Source of the DNA: DATMNR01 sp963702765
GTDB lineage: Bacteria > Chloroflexota > Ktedonobacteria > Ktedonobacterales > Ktedonobacteraceae
Assembly (NCBI GenBank): GCA_963702765.1
Contig: CAVPEB010000005.1
Coordinates: forward strand, 1 to 64,000
Direction: 5' to 3'
DNA: 64,000 bases
Each line of letters opens with the position of its first letter. Positions within the stretch are counted from its first letter, which is position 1. Shown piece after piece: positions 11,401-19,348 of this stretch. Both the position numbers and the translations under genes were made by a program. The notes beneath the pieces are model-generated. The model made no database searches and had not been told where the DNA came from. It saw only the letters and a list, made by a program, of their open reading frames with translations.

Positions 11401-12636
11401 GGGCTGATCTCAAGCCGGTCAGTTGCCTATCAAGAGCCAGAGCAACATATGAGCAGGAAACCGAAGGGACTCCAACAGACCTACCAGGTACGACTCTATC
11501 CGACGCCCGAGCAGGGAAGATTGCTCATGGCACACGCCCTGGACTATATCGGCACAGTCAATGTGTTGAGCCACGCCCTCGACGCCGATCTCATTGCGCA
11601 TGATGACACCTTCAGCACCAAAGACTTCGAGGTGGCCCTTCCCTCGTGCGTCAAAAATCAAGCCCTACGCGATGCCCGTTCGGTCTTCAAGCGCTCCCTC
11701 GCCCTTGATGCCCTGCCCGTCCTCACGAAACCCATCTGCCAGTGGAACAATCAGAACTGGCGCATCGAGGACGGCACGTTGACCGTGCCAATCTCCCTGG
11801 ATGGCAAGACGCAGCCACTCCACGTCCGTTGTGCTGTAGTAATTATGGATGGACTCCCCGGCCTCCTGCGCATCAAGAAGAAGCGGGGCAAGTGGATCGC
11901 TGATGTCACGATGACTCTTCCGAAACCTCAGCCCGTCCAGGTGGAGCGCGTCATGGGCATTGATCTGGGCATCAAAGTGCCTGCTGTGGCTCATATCGGC
12001 GGGACGGGGACGCGGTTCTTCGGCAATGGCCGTTATCAACGTATGATGCGGCGGCGCTTCTATGCACGCCGCAAGACCTTGCAGAAGGCTAAAAAGACAC
12101 GGGCTGTCAGGAAAAGCCAGGGCAAAGAAGCACGGTGGATGAAGAACATCAACCACCAACTTTCCCGGCAGATCGTCAACCATGCCCGTGAACAGGGCGT
12201 GGGTACCATCAAAGTAGAAGCCTTGCAGGGGATACGCAAGGGCACGACACATACCAGTCGTGGGGCAAAGGCCCGCAAAAACAACCGCATGCAGAATTGT
12301 TGGAGCTTCTACCAGTTAACGATGTTCCTGACCTACAAAGCGCAACGGCTTGGTATCACGGTGGAGCAGGTAGACCCTGCCTACACCTCGCAAGAATGCC
12401 CGGCGTGTTCCGCACGCAACCAGGCGCAGGATAGAACCTATGTCTGTGCTGACTGCAGGTGGATGGGGCATCGCGACACAGTCGGAGCGATCAATATCAG
12501 CCGCAGGGCTGGCTTGCCTGATAAAAGGGCAAGTGCCACGGGAGCATGATGCTCGGCCCGTGGACGGGTCGCCTGAGACGACCCCGAACTGTGACGCGAT
12601 GATCTCAAAGGCGAAAGCAACTGCGAGGGAGTCTCA
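11401..12636 (+). mobile_element. TnpB-only IS605/IS1341-like element 2
   Basis: Second insertion in the same lamin-tail gene. The left flank ends in ATGAC (11396-11400). The right end is placed after GGAGTCTCA (12636) by similarity to element 1 (TCTCAA, then TGCG and GGAGT), and removal restores the lamin-tail frame to within one base. The left end is very short, about 48 bases before the tnpB start. No TnpA and no flanking duplication are seen. It is not a copy of element 1: the two proteins share only the catalytic motifs. Confidence 0.65.
11449..12549 (+). CDS. tnpB: TnpB-family RNA-guided endonuclease (element 2)
   Basis: TnpB of 366 residues, close to the usual compact TnpB length. The N terminus has the OrfB helix-turn-helix start QTYQVRLYPTPEQ. 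Catalytic residues are Asp172 in GIDLGIK, Glu257 in KVEALQG and Asp343 in GHRDTVGA. The zinc ribbon is CPAC and CADC with 13 residues between. I chose ATG 11449 because the frame's earlier ATG (11392) lies in flanking host DNA. All residues needed for nuclease activity are present, so the protein is predicted to be active. Confidence 0.88.
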   Translation: MSRKPKGLQQTYQVRLYPTPEQGRLLMAHALDYIGTVNVLSHALDADLIAHDDTFSTKDFEVALPSCVKNQALRDARSVFKRSLALDALPVLTKPICQWNNQNWRIEDGTLTVPISLDGKTQPLHVRCAVVIMDGLPGLLRIKKKRGKWIADVTMTLPKPQPVQVERVMGIDLGIKVPAVAHIGGTGTRFFGNGRYQRMMRRRFYARRKTLQKAKKTRAVRKSQGKEARWMKNINHQLSRQIVNHAREQGVGTIKVEALQGIRKGTTHTSRGAKARKNNRMQNCWSFYQLTMFLTYKAQRLGITVEQVDPAYTSQECPACSARNQAQDRTYVCADCRWMGHRDTVGAINISRRAGLPDKRASATGA

Positions 12637-13032
12637 GTGAACCTAAAGGAAGATAGAAAGGCTTCGAACTAGCACCTATTTCAAAAGTGGCATGCGCCGC
12701 ATAAAGATTATAAGCCTGGCTTTGTGGGTTGTACAATTCGACCCATGAGTCATTTGTGATTGAATGCGTGTTCTGTGGTTCAGAACAATTCCATCTTGAT
12801 CCAGGGAATGAGAGGACTTCGTTAATTAGCAATTTGGCAGGGATTGCAGGGACTGGTAAGGGAGAGCCTGGCACGGATGGAGGAATTAGGGGGCGCATCC
12901 ATGTATACTAGAAGATGAAGCGTATGTAATGAGCGTTGAAAAATGACTTGCTATCAAGAACAATGCAAGGAATAGCGCTAAAACAAATCGTTGCTTCACA
13001 AGCCCCTCCATCAATCACCAAGTTGCAGATTA

Positions 13033-13218
13033 TTATTGTGAGAGGTATTCAAATGGTACTTTACTGCGGCCAGGCAAGCGTTTATTAATGGCACGCCGCA
13101 AAGCCCCAACACTCGTTTCCCCAAGGGTAAAAGCTATGATTGAGCCAATTATTACACCGCAAACACCGCCTAACGCGATGCCTTCAAGAAACATACGATT
13201 ACGAAAAAATGTCAACAT
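13033..13218 (-). CDS. Small membrane protein
   Basis: A 61-residue protein with one glycine-rich hydrophobic helix (about residues 13-31, GIALGGVCGVIIGSIIAF) and a basic C-terminal tail. The ATG at 13216-13218 has AAAGGTGATC upstream. The layout resembles short YtxH-like proteins, but it lacks enough sequence to assign a family. It lies between rsfS (25 bases upstream) and the lamin-tail gene on the same strand, so the three may be cotranscribed. Function unknown. Confidence 0.6.
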   Translation of the reverse strand: MLTFFRNRMFLEGIALGGVCGVIIGSIIAFTLGETSVGALRRAINKRLPGRSKVPFEYLSQ

Positions 13219-13243
13219 TGATCACCTTTTCCAAAAGATTTAT

Positions 13244-13603
13244 TTATTGCAGGTAAACTACCGTCTTTGCTTCACTCCATAGGCTCTCAAGGTGGTAATA
13301 TTCTCGCTCCTTTGGCCCGAAGATATGTACAATGACATCACCAAAATCCAACAATATCCAACCAGCTTCCGCGACACCTTCTCTATGAAGCACTCTGGCC
13401 CCTTGTTCGACTAATTGTTTTTCAATAGCATCAGCAATTGCCTGTATTTGACGGCGATTGCTACCACTGCAAATCACAAAATAATCAGCAATGGTAGTAA
13501 CATCGCTAATATCCAACAGAATGACATCCGAGGCTTTTTTGTCAGATGCAATATCAACAGCAGCCCTGGCCAGTTGGCCTGGATCTAGCAGAACTCCTTC
13601 CAC
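13244..13603 (-). CDS. rsfS: Ribosome silencing factor RsfS
   Basis: RsfS/Iojap family protein. It binds ribosomal protein uL14 and blocks 30S-50S joining during starvation or stationary phase. The family pattern is clear: DKKASDVILLDISDVTTIAD, FVICSGSNRRQIQAIAD, EGVAEAGWILLDFGDVIVHI and F-REYYHLESLWS. I favour the GTG at 13601-13603, with GGGAG five bases upstream, giving 119 residues. A second GTG at 13624 would add seven residues. It is followed by the small membrane protein gene. In many bacteria rsfS sits with nadD, which is absent here. Confidence 0.92.
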   Translation of the reverse strand: MEGVLLDPGQLARAAVDIASDKKASDVILLDISDVTTIADYFVICSGSNRRQIQAIADAIEKQLVEQGARVLHREGVAEAGWILLDFGDVIVHIFGPKEREYYHLESLWSEAKTVVYLQ

Positions 13604-13737
13604 GAAAGCTCCCTGTGTATACACACTTCTAGGTAATGAAGTACCTGTGAAGATACTGCTTACATGTTAGAGTAAGGTAGGAACCCTTACTCATGAAATT
13701 AATTGTATCCGCATTATAGCATGCCTAAGCAAGAGTG

Positions 13738-14772
13738 TTAATGAGAGCGAAGGCCAAACCATTCTTCCTTGCTTGTATGTCGTTCAACACTTTTATTCTG
13801 CAAAATTTCTGAGCGTAGTTCACCCAAAGTCCCCCAGCCTTCGGCTTCGACATCATATTTATGGATCGTTTCTTCGTTACGTTGATGTACCCACACAAAA
13901 GCCTCATCGGGTAAATCTGTGTACTTCTCGACAACTGCACGAAGGATATCACGGGCGACATCTTCGACAAAACGTGGATTCGCATGAGCTTTCTTGACAA
14001 TATAAAGCTCATCTGGCCGCTTAAGCAATCCATAATTTTCAGAACTCATGGCGCCCTCAGCGAGATCGATCAGTTCGCTTGCATCAAGATTGTGATCTGT
14101 GCCAATCATGAGCGTTGCTCTTCCTCGCTGATTATGTGTTGCAAGAGGAGTGATTTCAAGTATTTTCTCAATCACGTCTTCGGGAAAGCCCTCTTCTTTT
14201 AATCGCACTCGTGTGTATTCATACACCATATCCTGGGCACAAGGGCAAGCCACCATCCCCTCGACTTCAACACCAATCATATGTCTTGAAAACTCCTCGC
14301 TTGCGGCTGCCTGTGCAATCAAATGATAGACTTCCTGAGTAGGTCTATCAGAAACGGGTGTCTTTCTCTCGATTGGGAAGGAAGTACGAATATGAACTTC
14401 TGCTCTAAGCGCTTTCTGCTTCTCAACGATAGTTTTTGCTATATACTCTGCTAAAAGCTCTATGTTAGGCCACGTGTTTTCGACAATTTCTTCCATCACT
14501 TCGTCTAGTGCATCGCTGAAACGAGACATATGCACCCCAGCCTGGGTAGCGCCAAGGTCAGCATAAAGGTCAAATTGTGCGTTGAACCAATGTTGTTGTC
14601 CTTCCTGACCATTGATGAGAATTGCCTTCGTAATACCAACTACACCAGCTTTCCCAAGTCGAACATATACACTTGGTTTACTATTCTGAATGTCCCGGTC
14701 AAGAGATATATGCAAAATAGGAGCCTTCCCATTTTGTGAATTCAATGGTAGAGATGTCGTATCGATACTCAT
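13738..14772 (-). CDS. folE2: GTP cyclohydrolase FolE2 (type IB)
   Basis: FolE2/MptA family (COG1469), 344 residues. It converts GTP to 7,8-dihydroneopterin triphosphate, the first step of tetrahydrofolate or queuosine synthesis, using a metal other than obligate zinc. Diagnostic segments are GVHMSRFSDALDE, the metal/active-site motif GMVACPCAQDM (catalytic cysteine) and THNQRGRATLMIG. The archaeal-like length and sequence also fit MptA. No Zur-type palindrome was recognised upstream, so zinc regulation as in Bacillus is not supported. It is a single gene unit; the next gene downstream (rsfS) is 134 bases away. Confidence 0.88.
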   Translation of the reverse strand: MSIDTTSLPLNSQNGKAPILHISLDRDIQNSKPSVYVRLGKAGVVGITKAILINGQEGQQHWFNAQFDLYADLGATQAGVHMSRFSDALDEVMEEIVENTWPNIELLAEYIAKTIVEKQKALRAEVHIRTSFPIERKTPVSDRPTQEVYHLIAQAAASEEFSRHMIGVEVEGMVACPCAQDMVYEYTRVRLKEEGFPEDVIEKILEITPLATHNQRGRATLMIGTDHNLDASELIDLAEGAMSSENYGLLKRPDELYIVKKAHANPRFVEDVARDILRAVVEKYTDLPDEAFVWVHQRNEETIHKYDVEAEGWGTLGELRSEILQNKSVERHTSKEEWFGLRSH

Positions 14773-15228
14773 GAAATGTTTATCCCCTCTAAAGGTAATA
14801 CTCCTAAGTACTCTGCAGTAAGGTACTTAATTTATGAGAACATGAAGTATGCTCTTTTTAATCCTTGTCAGATATTACATGTTTGTAATGTTCTAAAGTG
14901 ATACAGCATCTTTTGTCGCTGATGTTACAGTTGTCGCGATTGTAAACGATGTAGCAGTTTTCTTTGACTCTCACAGGTACAAAATCCACAGTCATTCATC
15001 CCTCATGGTGAGTTACTTGGTCGATTATTCGAAATGAAGCCTAACGCAAAGAAAGAGAACTGGGAGTCTGAAAGGTAGACCAAATTTAGATGAGGTTTGA
15101 TAAGAACATGTAAACGGTAGAATTGGATGAACTGGAGTCAACGTTGGTATGAGGAAATTTGAGACTCTTATTGAGGCTGGAAATTAAACCTTCCCAGCCC
15201 TCTAGTCGCCAGTGCATTGGTAAACGAC
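14773..15228. other. Intergenic region, no gene seen
   Basis: About 455 bases between folE2 and the PIG-L deacetylase gene. It contains a modest inverted repeat, AAGTAC/GTACTT (14806-14811 with 14823-14828), in the presumed folE2 leader, and a GGCTGG/CCAGCC hairpin near 15175-15200 at the end of the deacetylase gene. No tRNA, riboswitch or supported open frame was found. Confidence 0.5.
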
Positions 15229-16038
15229 TTAACGTGCCGTCCAATATCGTTCGAGGTAAACAGTTTGTACGGGGCGGATGCTGTGTGAATAGTCTTGCAT
15301 AAATTGGTACATCGAAGCTTTGTCAGGGAAGTTTAATTGGATTTGGGAATTGTACATCTCAGAGGCTTCCTGTCTGAGATGAAGCATTTCGGACATTTCT
15401 ACCAACGCTTGTTCCAATGTATCACCAAATTCATGCAACCGATCTTCCAGAGCGCCTTTGGTTAAGACATAGGGGAAATCTTCATAAAGTTTGACATTCG
15501 CTCCCCTCTGAATTAAGCGATCTGCTGCTGAACATACAATTTGATGATCAACATGACGCCCTACTCCAAGAGGAGCATACCAGACTGCGTCGGGAAGTCG
15601 ATCATGCAAAGCGACTAGATTTTGAGCTAGTTCCTTGTCTATCCAGAGATCGGCAGGATGCACATCTCCGCCTATCAACTGACTCTTCTGGCTGTAGTAA
15701 GCTGGAATGCCACGATATATTGCAGCCGGATAATCAAGCCATAGATAATCGACATTCAGGTATTCAAGTGCGCGTGTATCTTCCTCCCTACGAACGGTCA
15801 TCGCAGTTTGGGGGTTCTGCTGGAACCCCATACCTCTTTGTACCTCTGCTGCGAATGGGCTTAATTCTTTATTTGCGTCAGGTGCTCCGGCAAATACAGT
15901 GATAACCAATGGGCGTAAACCTGTACTGACCTGAACTCCAAGTGTACCGCCACAAGAGTAGACAACATCGTCGAGATGAGGTGAAAGAAAGATATGTCGG
16001 TGATCCCTTGTAATTTCATCAAAGTTATTTAGTTGCAC
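15229..16038 (-). CDS. PIG-L/LmbE family deacetylase
   Basis: PIG-L (LmbE) fold zinc-dependent N-acetylglucosaminyl deacetylase-like enzyme of 269 residues. The N-terminal metal motif is HIFLSPHLDDVVYSCGG (H-x-D-D). The distal metal histidine is in GRHVDHQIV near residue 165. Members remove N-acetyl groups from GlcNAc-linked lipids or from mycothiol and bacillithiol precursors; the actual substrate cannot be told. It follows the mutY-like gene on the same strand with a 91-base gap. Confidence 0.85.
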   Translation of the reverse strand: MQLNNFDEITRDHRHIFLSPHLDDVVYSCGGTLGVQVSTGLRPLVITVFAGAPDANKELSPFAAEVQRGMGFQQNPQTAMTVRREEDTRALEYLNVDYLWLDYPAAIYRGIPAYYSQKSQLIGGDVHPADLWIDKELAQNLVALHDRLPDAVWYAPLGVGRHVDHQIVCSAADRLIQRGANVKLYEDFPYVLTKGALEDRLHEFGDTLEQALVEMSEMLHLRQEASEMYNSQIQLNFPDKASMYQFMQDYSHSIRPVQTVYLERYWTAR

Positions 16039-16129
16039 TATTTTAATCCTCCACAGTAGAGTGAATTTGGATATACCACATTCAGTAGTTGAGCCTTAGA
16101 GAACATCGCTCTGTATAATGTAGCACGAA

Positions 16130-17113
16130 TTAAGGTAGTCGAACACCCTCTTCAGCGAAATCTACCAGACCATCTTTTGCTAACTTTTCAATTAATTGTT
16201 GTAGCCAAATCAGGTCCTCTTCTTGAAAATCCTGTTTTATTTTTGGTCCGAGAACAGCAAGGGGAACCCGTTGACCTTCAGGCTGAGAGCATAAATGATC
16301 GACGATACGGCCCCGAAAATAGCGATTTGTAGTGGTGAATGGCTGTTTCTGATAGACTTCTTTCTTTTCTGCTACCTTGCGTAATTGGCGCATCGTTGTC
16401 CCTGATGGGAAAAGACTGTATTGTGACATTTCAGCATAAGTTTTGCAAACATCTTGCAATGGGCAACGAGTACATTGTGGATTTGCGCTGGTGCAGATAG
16501 TAGCGCCTAAGTCCATAAGTGCCTGATTCCAATCGTATGCTTTGCCACGAGGTAAAACCATTTCTGCAAATATAAGTCTTTGGTCATCAGTGAGCCTGGG
16601 CTCAGAGAGATCCATGCCTAAAAACACGCGATGCAGCACACGGTGAATATTGGTATCAACCATAGCTACCTGCTGGAGAAAAGCAAAACATGCAATTGCG
16701 CCAGCGGTATAACGGCCAATACCTTTCAGTCTTAGCAGTTCTTCAATAGTATCCGGTAATTTTCCATCAAACTCATTCACCACCTGGCGTGCAATTGATT
16801 GAAGGCGCACAGCTCGCATATTGTATCCTAACGGAACCCATACGGATATCACATCGGCTGTTGAGGCTGCGGCAAGATCGGCCAGCGAAGGGAATGCAGT
16901 CAGAAATTGCTCATACTTTGGCAGCACCCTCTGCACTTGTGTTTGTTGTAACATCATTTCGGAAACCAATATCGCGTATGAGTCATGCGTTGAACGCCAA
17001 GGAAGATCACGATGCTCTGCAGCATACCATTGCAATAAACAAGAATGAACTTGCTCTAATTGCGCAGTTTCAAGTCTTAAGGATACATGAGATGGACGAG
17101 AGGGTTTAGCCAT
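16130..17113 (-). CDS. MutY-like A/G-specific adenine glycosylase
   Basis: HhH-GPD base-excision glycosylase of 327 residues. Seen are LPWR near residue 38, the catalytic Glu in SEMMLQQTQV, the helix-hairpin-helix LKGIGRYTAGAI, the catalytic Asp in MVDTNIHRVL, and the iron-sulfur cluster C-x6-C-x2-C-x5-C (CTSANPQCTRCPLQDVC). The C-terminal 90 residues do not look like the NUDIX-type 8-oxoG recognition domain of classical MutY, so the protein may be a short MutY or a related A/G glycosylase. It starts 6 bases after a small cysteine-containing gene, implying one operon. Confidence 0.85.
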   Translation of the reverse strand: MAKPSRPSHVSLRLETAQLEQVHSCLLQWYAAEHRDLPWRSTHDSYAILVSEMMLQQTQVQRVLPKYEQFLTAFPSLADLAAASTADVISVWVPLGYNMRAVRLQSIARQVVNEFDGKLPDTIEELLRLKGIGRYTAGAIACFAFLQQVAMVDTNIHRVLHRVFLGMDLSEPRLTDDQRLIFAEMVLPRGKAYDWNQALMDLGATICTSANPQCTRCPLQDVCKTYAEMSQYSLFPSGTTMRQLRKVAEKKEVYQKQPFTTTNRYFRGRIVDHLCSQPEGQRVPLAVLGPKIKQDFQEEDLIWLQQLIEKLAKDGLVDFAEEGVRLP

Positions 17114-17119
17114 AGATCC

Positions 17120-17410
17120 TCAGGATTTGGCAGCTTGTGTAGTAGTATCATCCATGTGTTCTGAGGCACTTGCAGACACCTGGCTTTCTAGAAGTTGGCG
17201 GTTTCTCAAAGAAAATATAGTGTCTCCGCCTTCTTGCCAGCATTTTGAGTCGGGTGTTGGTAAGTTTTCGCACAGAACCCAATCATTGGCGTCTTTTAGG
17301 ACGTGCCCTTTGATACATTTGGCATACATTATATGATCATTCAGGTCTGGATCATCAGGTTTTATCCCGGGTGAAGCGATTTTGGGTATGAAAAATTTAC
17401 ACCAGGCCAC
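17120..17410 (-). CDS. Small cysteine-containing protein, unknown
   Basis: A 96-residue protein I do not recognise. It has four cysteines (near residues 4, 32, 47 and 57) in the first two-thirds: CKFF, AKCIKGHVLK, VLCENLP and SKCW. They might bind a metal, but not in an obvious CxxC pattern. The C-terminal third is polar. The reverse-strand leader has GGAAGGTGCC before an ATG-like start region. The 6-base spacing to mutY indicates a shared transcript and possibly a shared role in repair, which is inference only. Confidence 0.55.
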   Translation of the reverse strand: MAWCKFFIPKIASPGIKPDDPDLNDHIMYAKCIKGHVLKDANDWVLCENLPTPDSKCWQEGGDTIFSLRNRQLLESQVSASASEHMDDTTTQAAKS

Positions 17411-17617
17411 TATTTGGCACCTTCCTTTTGTTGGAATGTTCTTACCCAGGTCTAGAAGCGATGTTTCGATGTTACGACTCTATTTACCTCGGTATGTATG
17501 CGTATTATAACGCATCGCATGATTTTTAACTAGTAGTCATTATGTACAGCAAAGTGCTTGCTTCTTGAAATCTGATATTTTTCTGGCAGTTGTGTGCCTG
17601 AAGCGTTCTTGCTTAGG
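17411..17617. other. Divergent intergenic region, left part
   Basis: This stretch and that up to 17987 separate two divergent transcription units. It contains TTATAAT near 17500 on the minus strand as a possible -10 element for the small cysteine gene and mutY. No open frame, tRNA or known riboswitch was seen. Confidence 0.35.
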
Positions 17618-17667
17618 CGTATAGATGGATTTTGCTAACTCGCGAGTTAGCAAAATCCATCTATACG
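17618..17667. repeat. Perfect 50-bp palindrome with no loop
   Basis: Positions 17618-17642 are the exact reverse complement of 17643-17667: 25-bp arms meeting at CG/CG with no spacer. It lies between divergent genes, so it is not at the end of either flanking gene, and no T run follows. Compare the 25-bp-arm hairpin at 21416-21470, which does sit between convergent genes. It could be the terminator of an unrecognised RNA, a protein site, or a mobile hairpin. The symmetry is seen directly; its role is unknown. Confidence 0.9.
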
Positions 17668-17861
17668 TTCAGTTAAAGGTCCCTCTTACCAGCCAAATTT
17701 CAGAGAAATGGGAGCGGTGGATCAAGTATCCTTCAAGAGTGGCTGAAAGAGATCGATAAATTATGCATATAATGGACAATAAAACAACACTTTTTATATT
17801 GCAATTGAAACAAAATACCCTATTGCAATAATGTGGATATGTGTCAAATACATCATTGGAT

Positions 17862-17890
17862 TTGCTTAATTAAGCTACTTATGTTATGAT
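17862..17890 (+). promoter_or_regulatory. Predicted sigma70-type promoter for zinc-ribbon gene
   Basis: TTGCTT (17862-17867), a 17-base spacer and TATGAT (17885-17890), about 100 bases upstream of the small zinc-ribbon gene. Confidence 0.5.
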
Positions 17891-17987
17891 AGTAGTGTTA
17901 AAAGGTTACTTCTGATTGATTGTTCGGAGCATGATGTTGGGGTGGTCTTTCTACAGAGCTATTAGTAATCAATTCAAAGGAGCTTTT

Positions 17988-18131
17988 ATGTTAGCCCGTT
18001 CATGGCATTGGTTAACCAATTGGACGGCTGGTTCACTCTTCTATTGTTCACGATGCAATAAGGATATGCCTTTTAGGAGATCTATTGTGGATGGTGCCTG
18101 GGTCTGCCAGCGTTGTGGTAACCGTGGCTAG
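17988..18131 (+). CDS. 47-residue zinc-ribbon microprotein
   Basis: Small protein with two CxxC pairs (CSRC near residue 19 and CQRC near 41) spaced as a zinc ribbon, with an aromatic N terminus (SWHWLTNWTAG). The ATG at 17988 is chosen because AAAGGAG lies 5-6 bases upstream; an open frame runs back to 17916 without a ribosome site. It has its own predicted promoter and a strong terminator, so it is an independent unit. No family is recognised. A nucleic-acid or protein-binding role is possible but not shown. Confidence 0.65.
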   Translation: MLARSWHWLTNWTAGSLFYCSRCNKDMPFRRSIVDGAWVCQRCGNRG

Positions 18132-18169
18132 TCCTCAGATGTTTTTAAAAAATCATTCTAAATCATGAC

Positions 18170-18209
18170 AATTATGGACGAACTCAAAAGTTCGTCCATA
18201 ATTTTTTAT
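18170..18209. terminator. Hairpin terminator after zinc-ribbon gene
   Basis: 15-bp perfect stem (18170-18184 with 18189-18203), loop CAAA, followed by TTTT on the plus strand. It lies between convergent genes and overlaps the end of the next minus-strand gene. Confidence 0.85.
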
Positions 18210-18517
18210 ATTTCTCGACTTGTTGCTCTACGCAGCCACCACATGCCTGTTTTGAAAGCAATTAACAGATAAATCCATCCCCATGCATCCTGTATTAGCC
18301 AACAACTAGCTGCCATGGCCAGAAAGAACATACAAGCAATTGCTGAAAGTTGTTTCAAGCGCCAATTCCGTAAACGCCAATTGAAGTTTTGGATGGAGCT
18401 ATCACCGTAGTGGTGTATAATCAATCCTGTGGCTATCAGTAGCAATATAGTTCCAGAGATGCCCAAGCCGAGCAAGAAGAAGGACATCAGCTGTGAATTG
18501 AGTATGTTGTATGTCAA
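18206..18517 (-). CDS. Small integral membrane protein
   Basis: 103-residue protein with three predicted membrane helices: FFLLGLGISGTILLLIATGL (about 13-32), LSAIACMFFLAMAASCWLI (about 57-75) and WGWIYLLIAFKTGMWWL (about 79-95), and a basic loop NWRLRNWRLK between the first two. The start appears to be TTG at 18515-18517, preceded by GGAGAAGG. No family assignment. Confidence 0.6.
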   Translation of the reverse strand: MTYNILNSQLMSFFLLGLGISGTILLLIATGLIIHHYGDSSIQNFNWRLRNWRLKQLSAIACMFFLAMAASCWLIQDAWGWIYLLIAFKTGMWWLRRATSREI

Positions 18518-18707
18518 TTCCTTCTCCTCTGCAAATGATTGCAGGATTCTACTGATTAAAATTAGGTATCCTGGAGAATTATAGCATGTTCACTTTCTCT
18601 CCAAACCAAGAAGACCTTATAAAAAGAGATTGTTCTGTTCTCCTTGCGCCAGTCTACACCACCTGTTATATTTGAAGCGAGAATGAAATTTTTCAGGTAG
18701 GTACATT

Positions 18708-19259
18708 TTGTTAGCAGAAGAATTTATTGTCATTGATAGCGATTCCCCTTTATGGTTGTCAACAAGCCCATTATTGGATGTTGCACTACGCTTTGATCTG
18801 AACAATGAAGTTTACTACTGGAATGGTTGGAATAAGCGGCAGATACAAATTTTTTTAGATTCCTTACCTGCAAGATCGAGTCTTGTAGTTGGCGTTTGGG
18901 AAACAAAAATTGAAAAAGAAGGTAGTCCTGAATGTGAGAAATTAGCCGTTGGCCTAGTTTGTGAGATAATCGATGGAGAGGTCAGTTCAATTCGCACATT
19001 TGATGCATTAACAGTTGGCGGCCTCAAACCTTCAAATCAACTTGAACCAGGCATCGATGATGCACGAGAAATAATTCGTTATACTGAAAAGCTCGTAGCT
19101 CCTGTAGCCTGGGCATTATTCACAGAGAAATCTACCTGGGATGAATGGTTGTTTGCAAATGTAGATGAAAGCACTGTGTTAGATAAAGGGCAACAATTGA
19201 CCACATTTGCTCAACAAGGGCGTTGTGTACTCATGGGAAGTCAGACAAAGTATCATTGA
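18708..19259 (+). CDS. Conserved hypothetical protein
   Basis: 183-residue soluble protein starting at TTG 18708, with AGGTAGG upstream. No signal peptide or membrane helix. It is acidic, with several WxxW-like and Trp-rich positions (YYWNGWNKRQ, STWDEWLF). I do not recognise a family. It lies 89 bases before the galactokinase remnant on the same strand. Confidence 0.55.
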   Translation: MLAEEFIVIDSDSPLWLSTSPLLDVALRFDLNNEVYYWNGWNKRQIQIFLDSLPARSSLVVGVWETKIEKEGSPECEKLAVGLVCEIIDGEVSSIRTFDALTVGGLKPSNQLEPGIDDAREIIRYTEKLVAPVAWALFTEKSTWDEWLFANVDESTVLDKGQQLTTFAQQGRCVLMGSQTKYH

Positions 19260-19348
19260 ATTTGTTAAAAAAGGTAGGAGATGGAAGAAAACACCCTATT
19301 AATCTGGAATCCGATTTTACGCCAATATACAAGATATTTCCTATAGCC

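Larger units (their letters stand above)
9119..12999 (-). pseudogene. Lamin-tail-domain surface protein gene, split by two TnpB elements and frameshifted
   Basis: Reading the minus strand from GTG at 12999 (GGAGG five bases upstream) gives a signal peptide (MKQRFVLALFLALFLIASHF). A lamin tail domain begins with KLLINEVLSFPG and DSWVELYNPQSQ. The frame shifts at a run of five C (12889-12893); one more C would restore it. The domain is then cut at about 12637 by a TnpB element. It resumes at 11400 with SYISSFSLSQKR, and NVRLLIEGVTIDEI and SYARIPDGSSSWQITNTP complete the lamin-tail fold. A Ser/Thr/Pro-rich stretch follows to 11001, where a second element intervenes. After 9223 the same frame gives DDWDTSHRILVTT plus one transmembrane helix ending WRLFTNP and a stop at 9119. 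The removed segments join in frame. This was probably a secreted, membrane-anchored extracellular protein; it is now non-functional. Confidence 0.8.

Noticed and set aside
12605..12898. A 97-residue minus-strand frame as an independent gene
   Set aside because: Its first part is the lamin-tail domain of the interrupted gene and its last 30 residues read into the TnpB right end.
13670..13692. GAGTAAGG/CCTTACTC hairpin downstream of folE2
   Set aside because: No T run follows on the minus strand and the stem is modest, so I do not call it a terminator.
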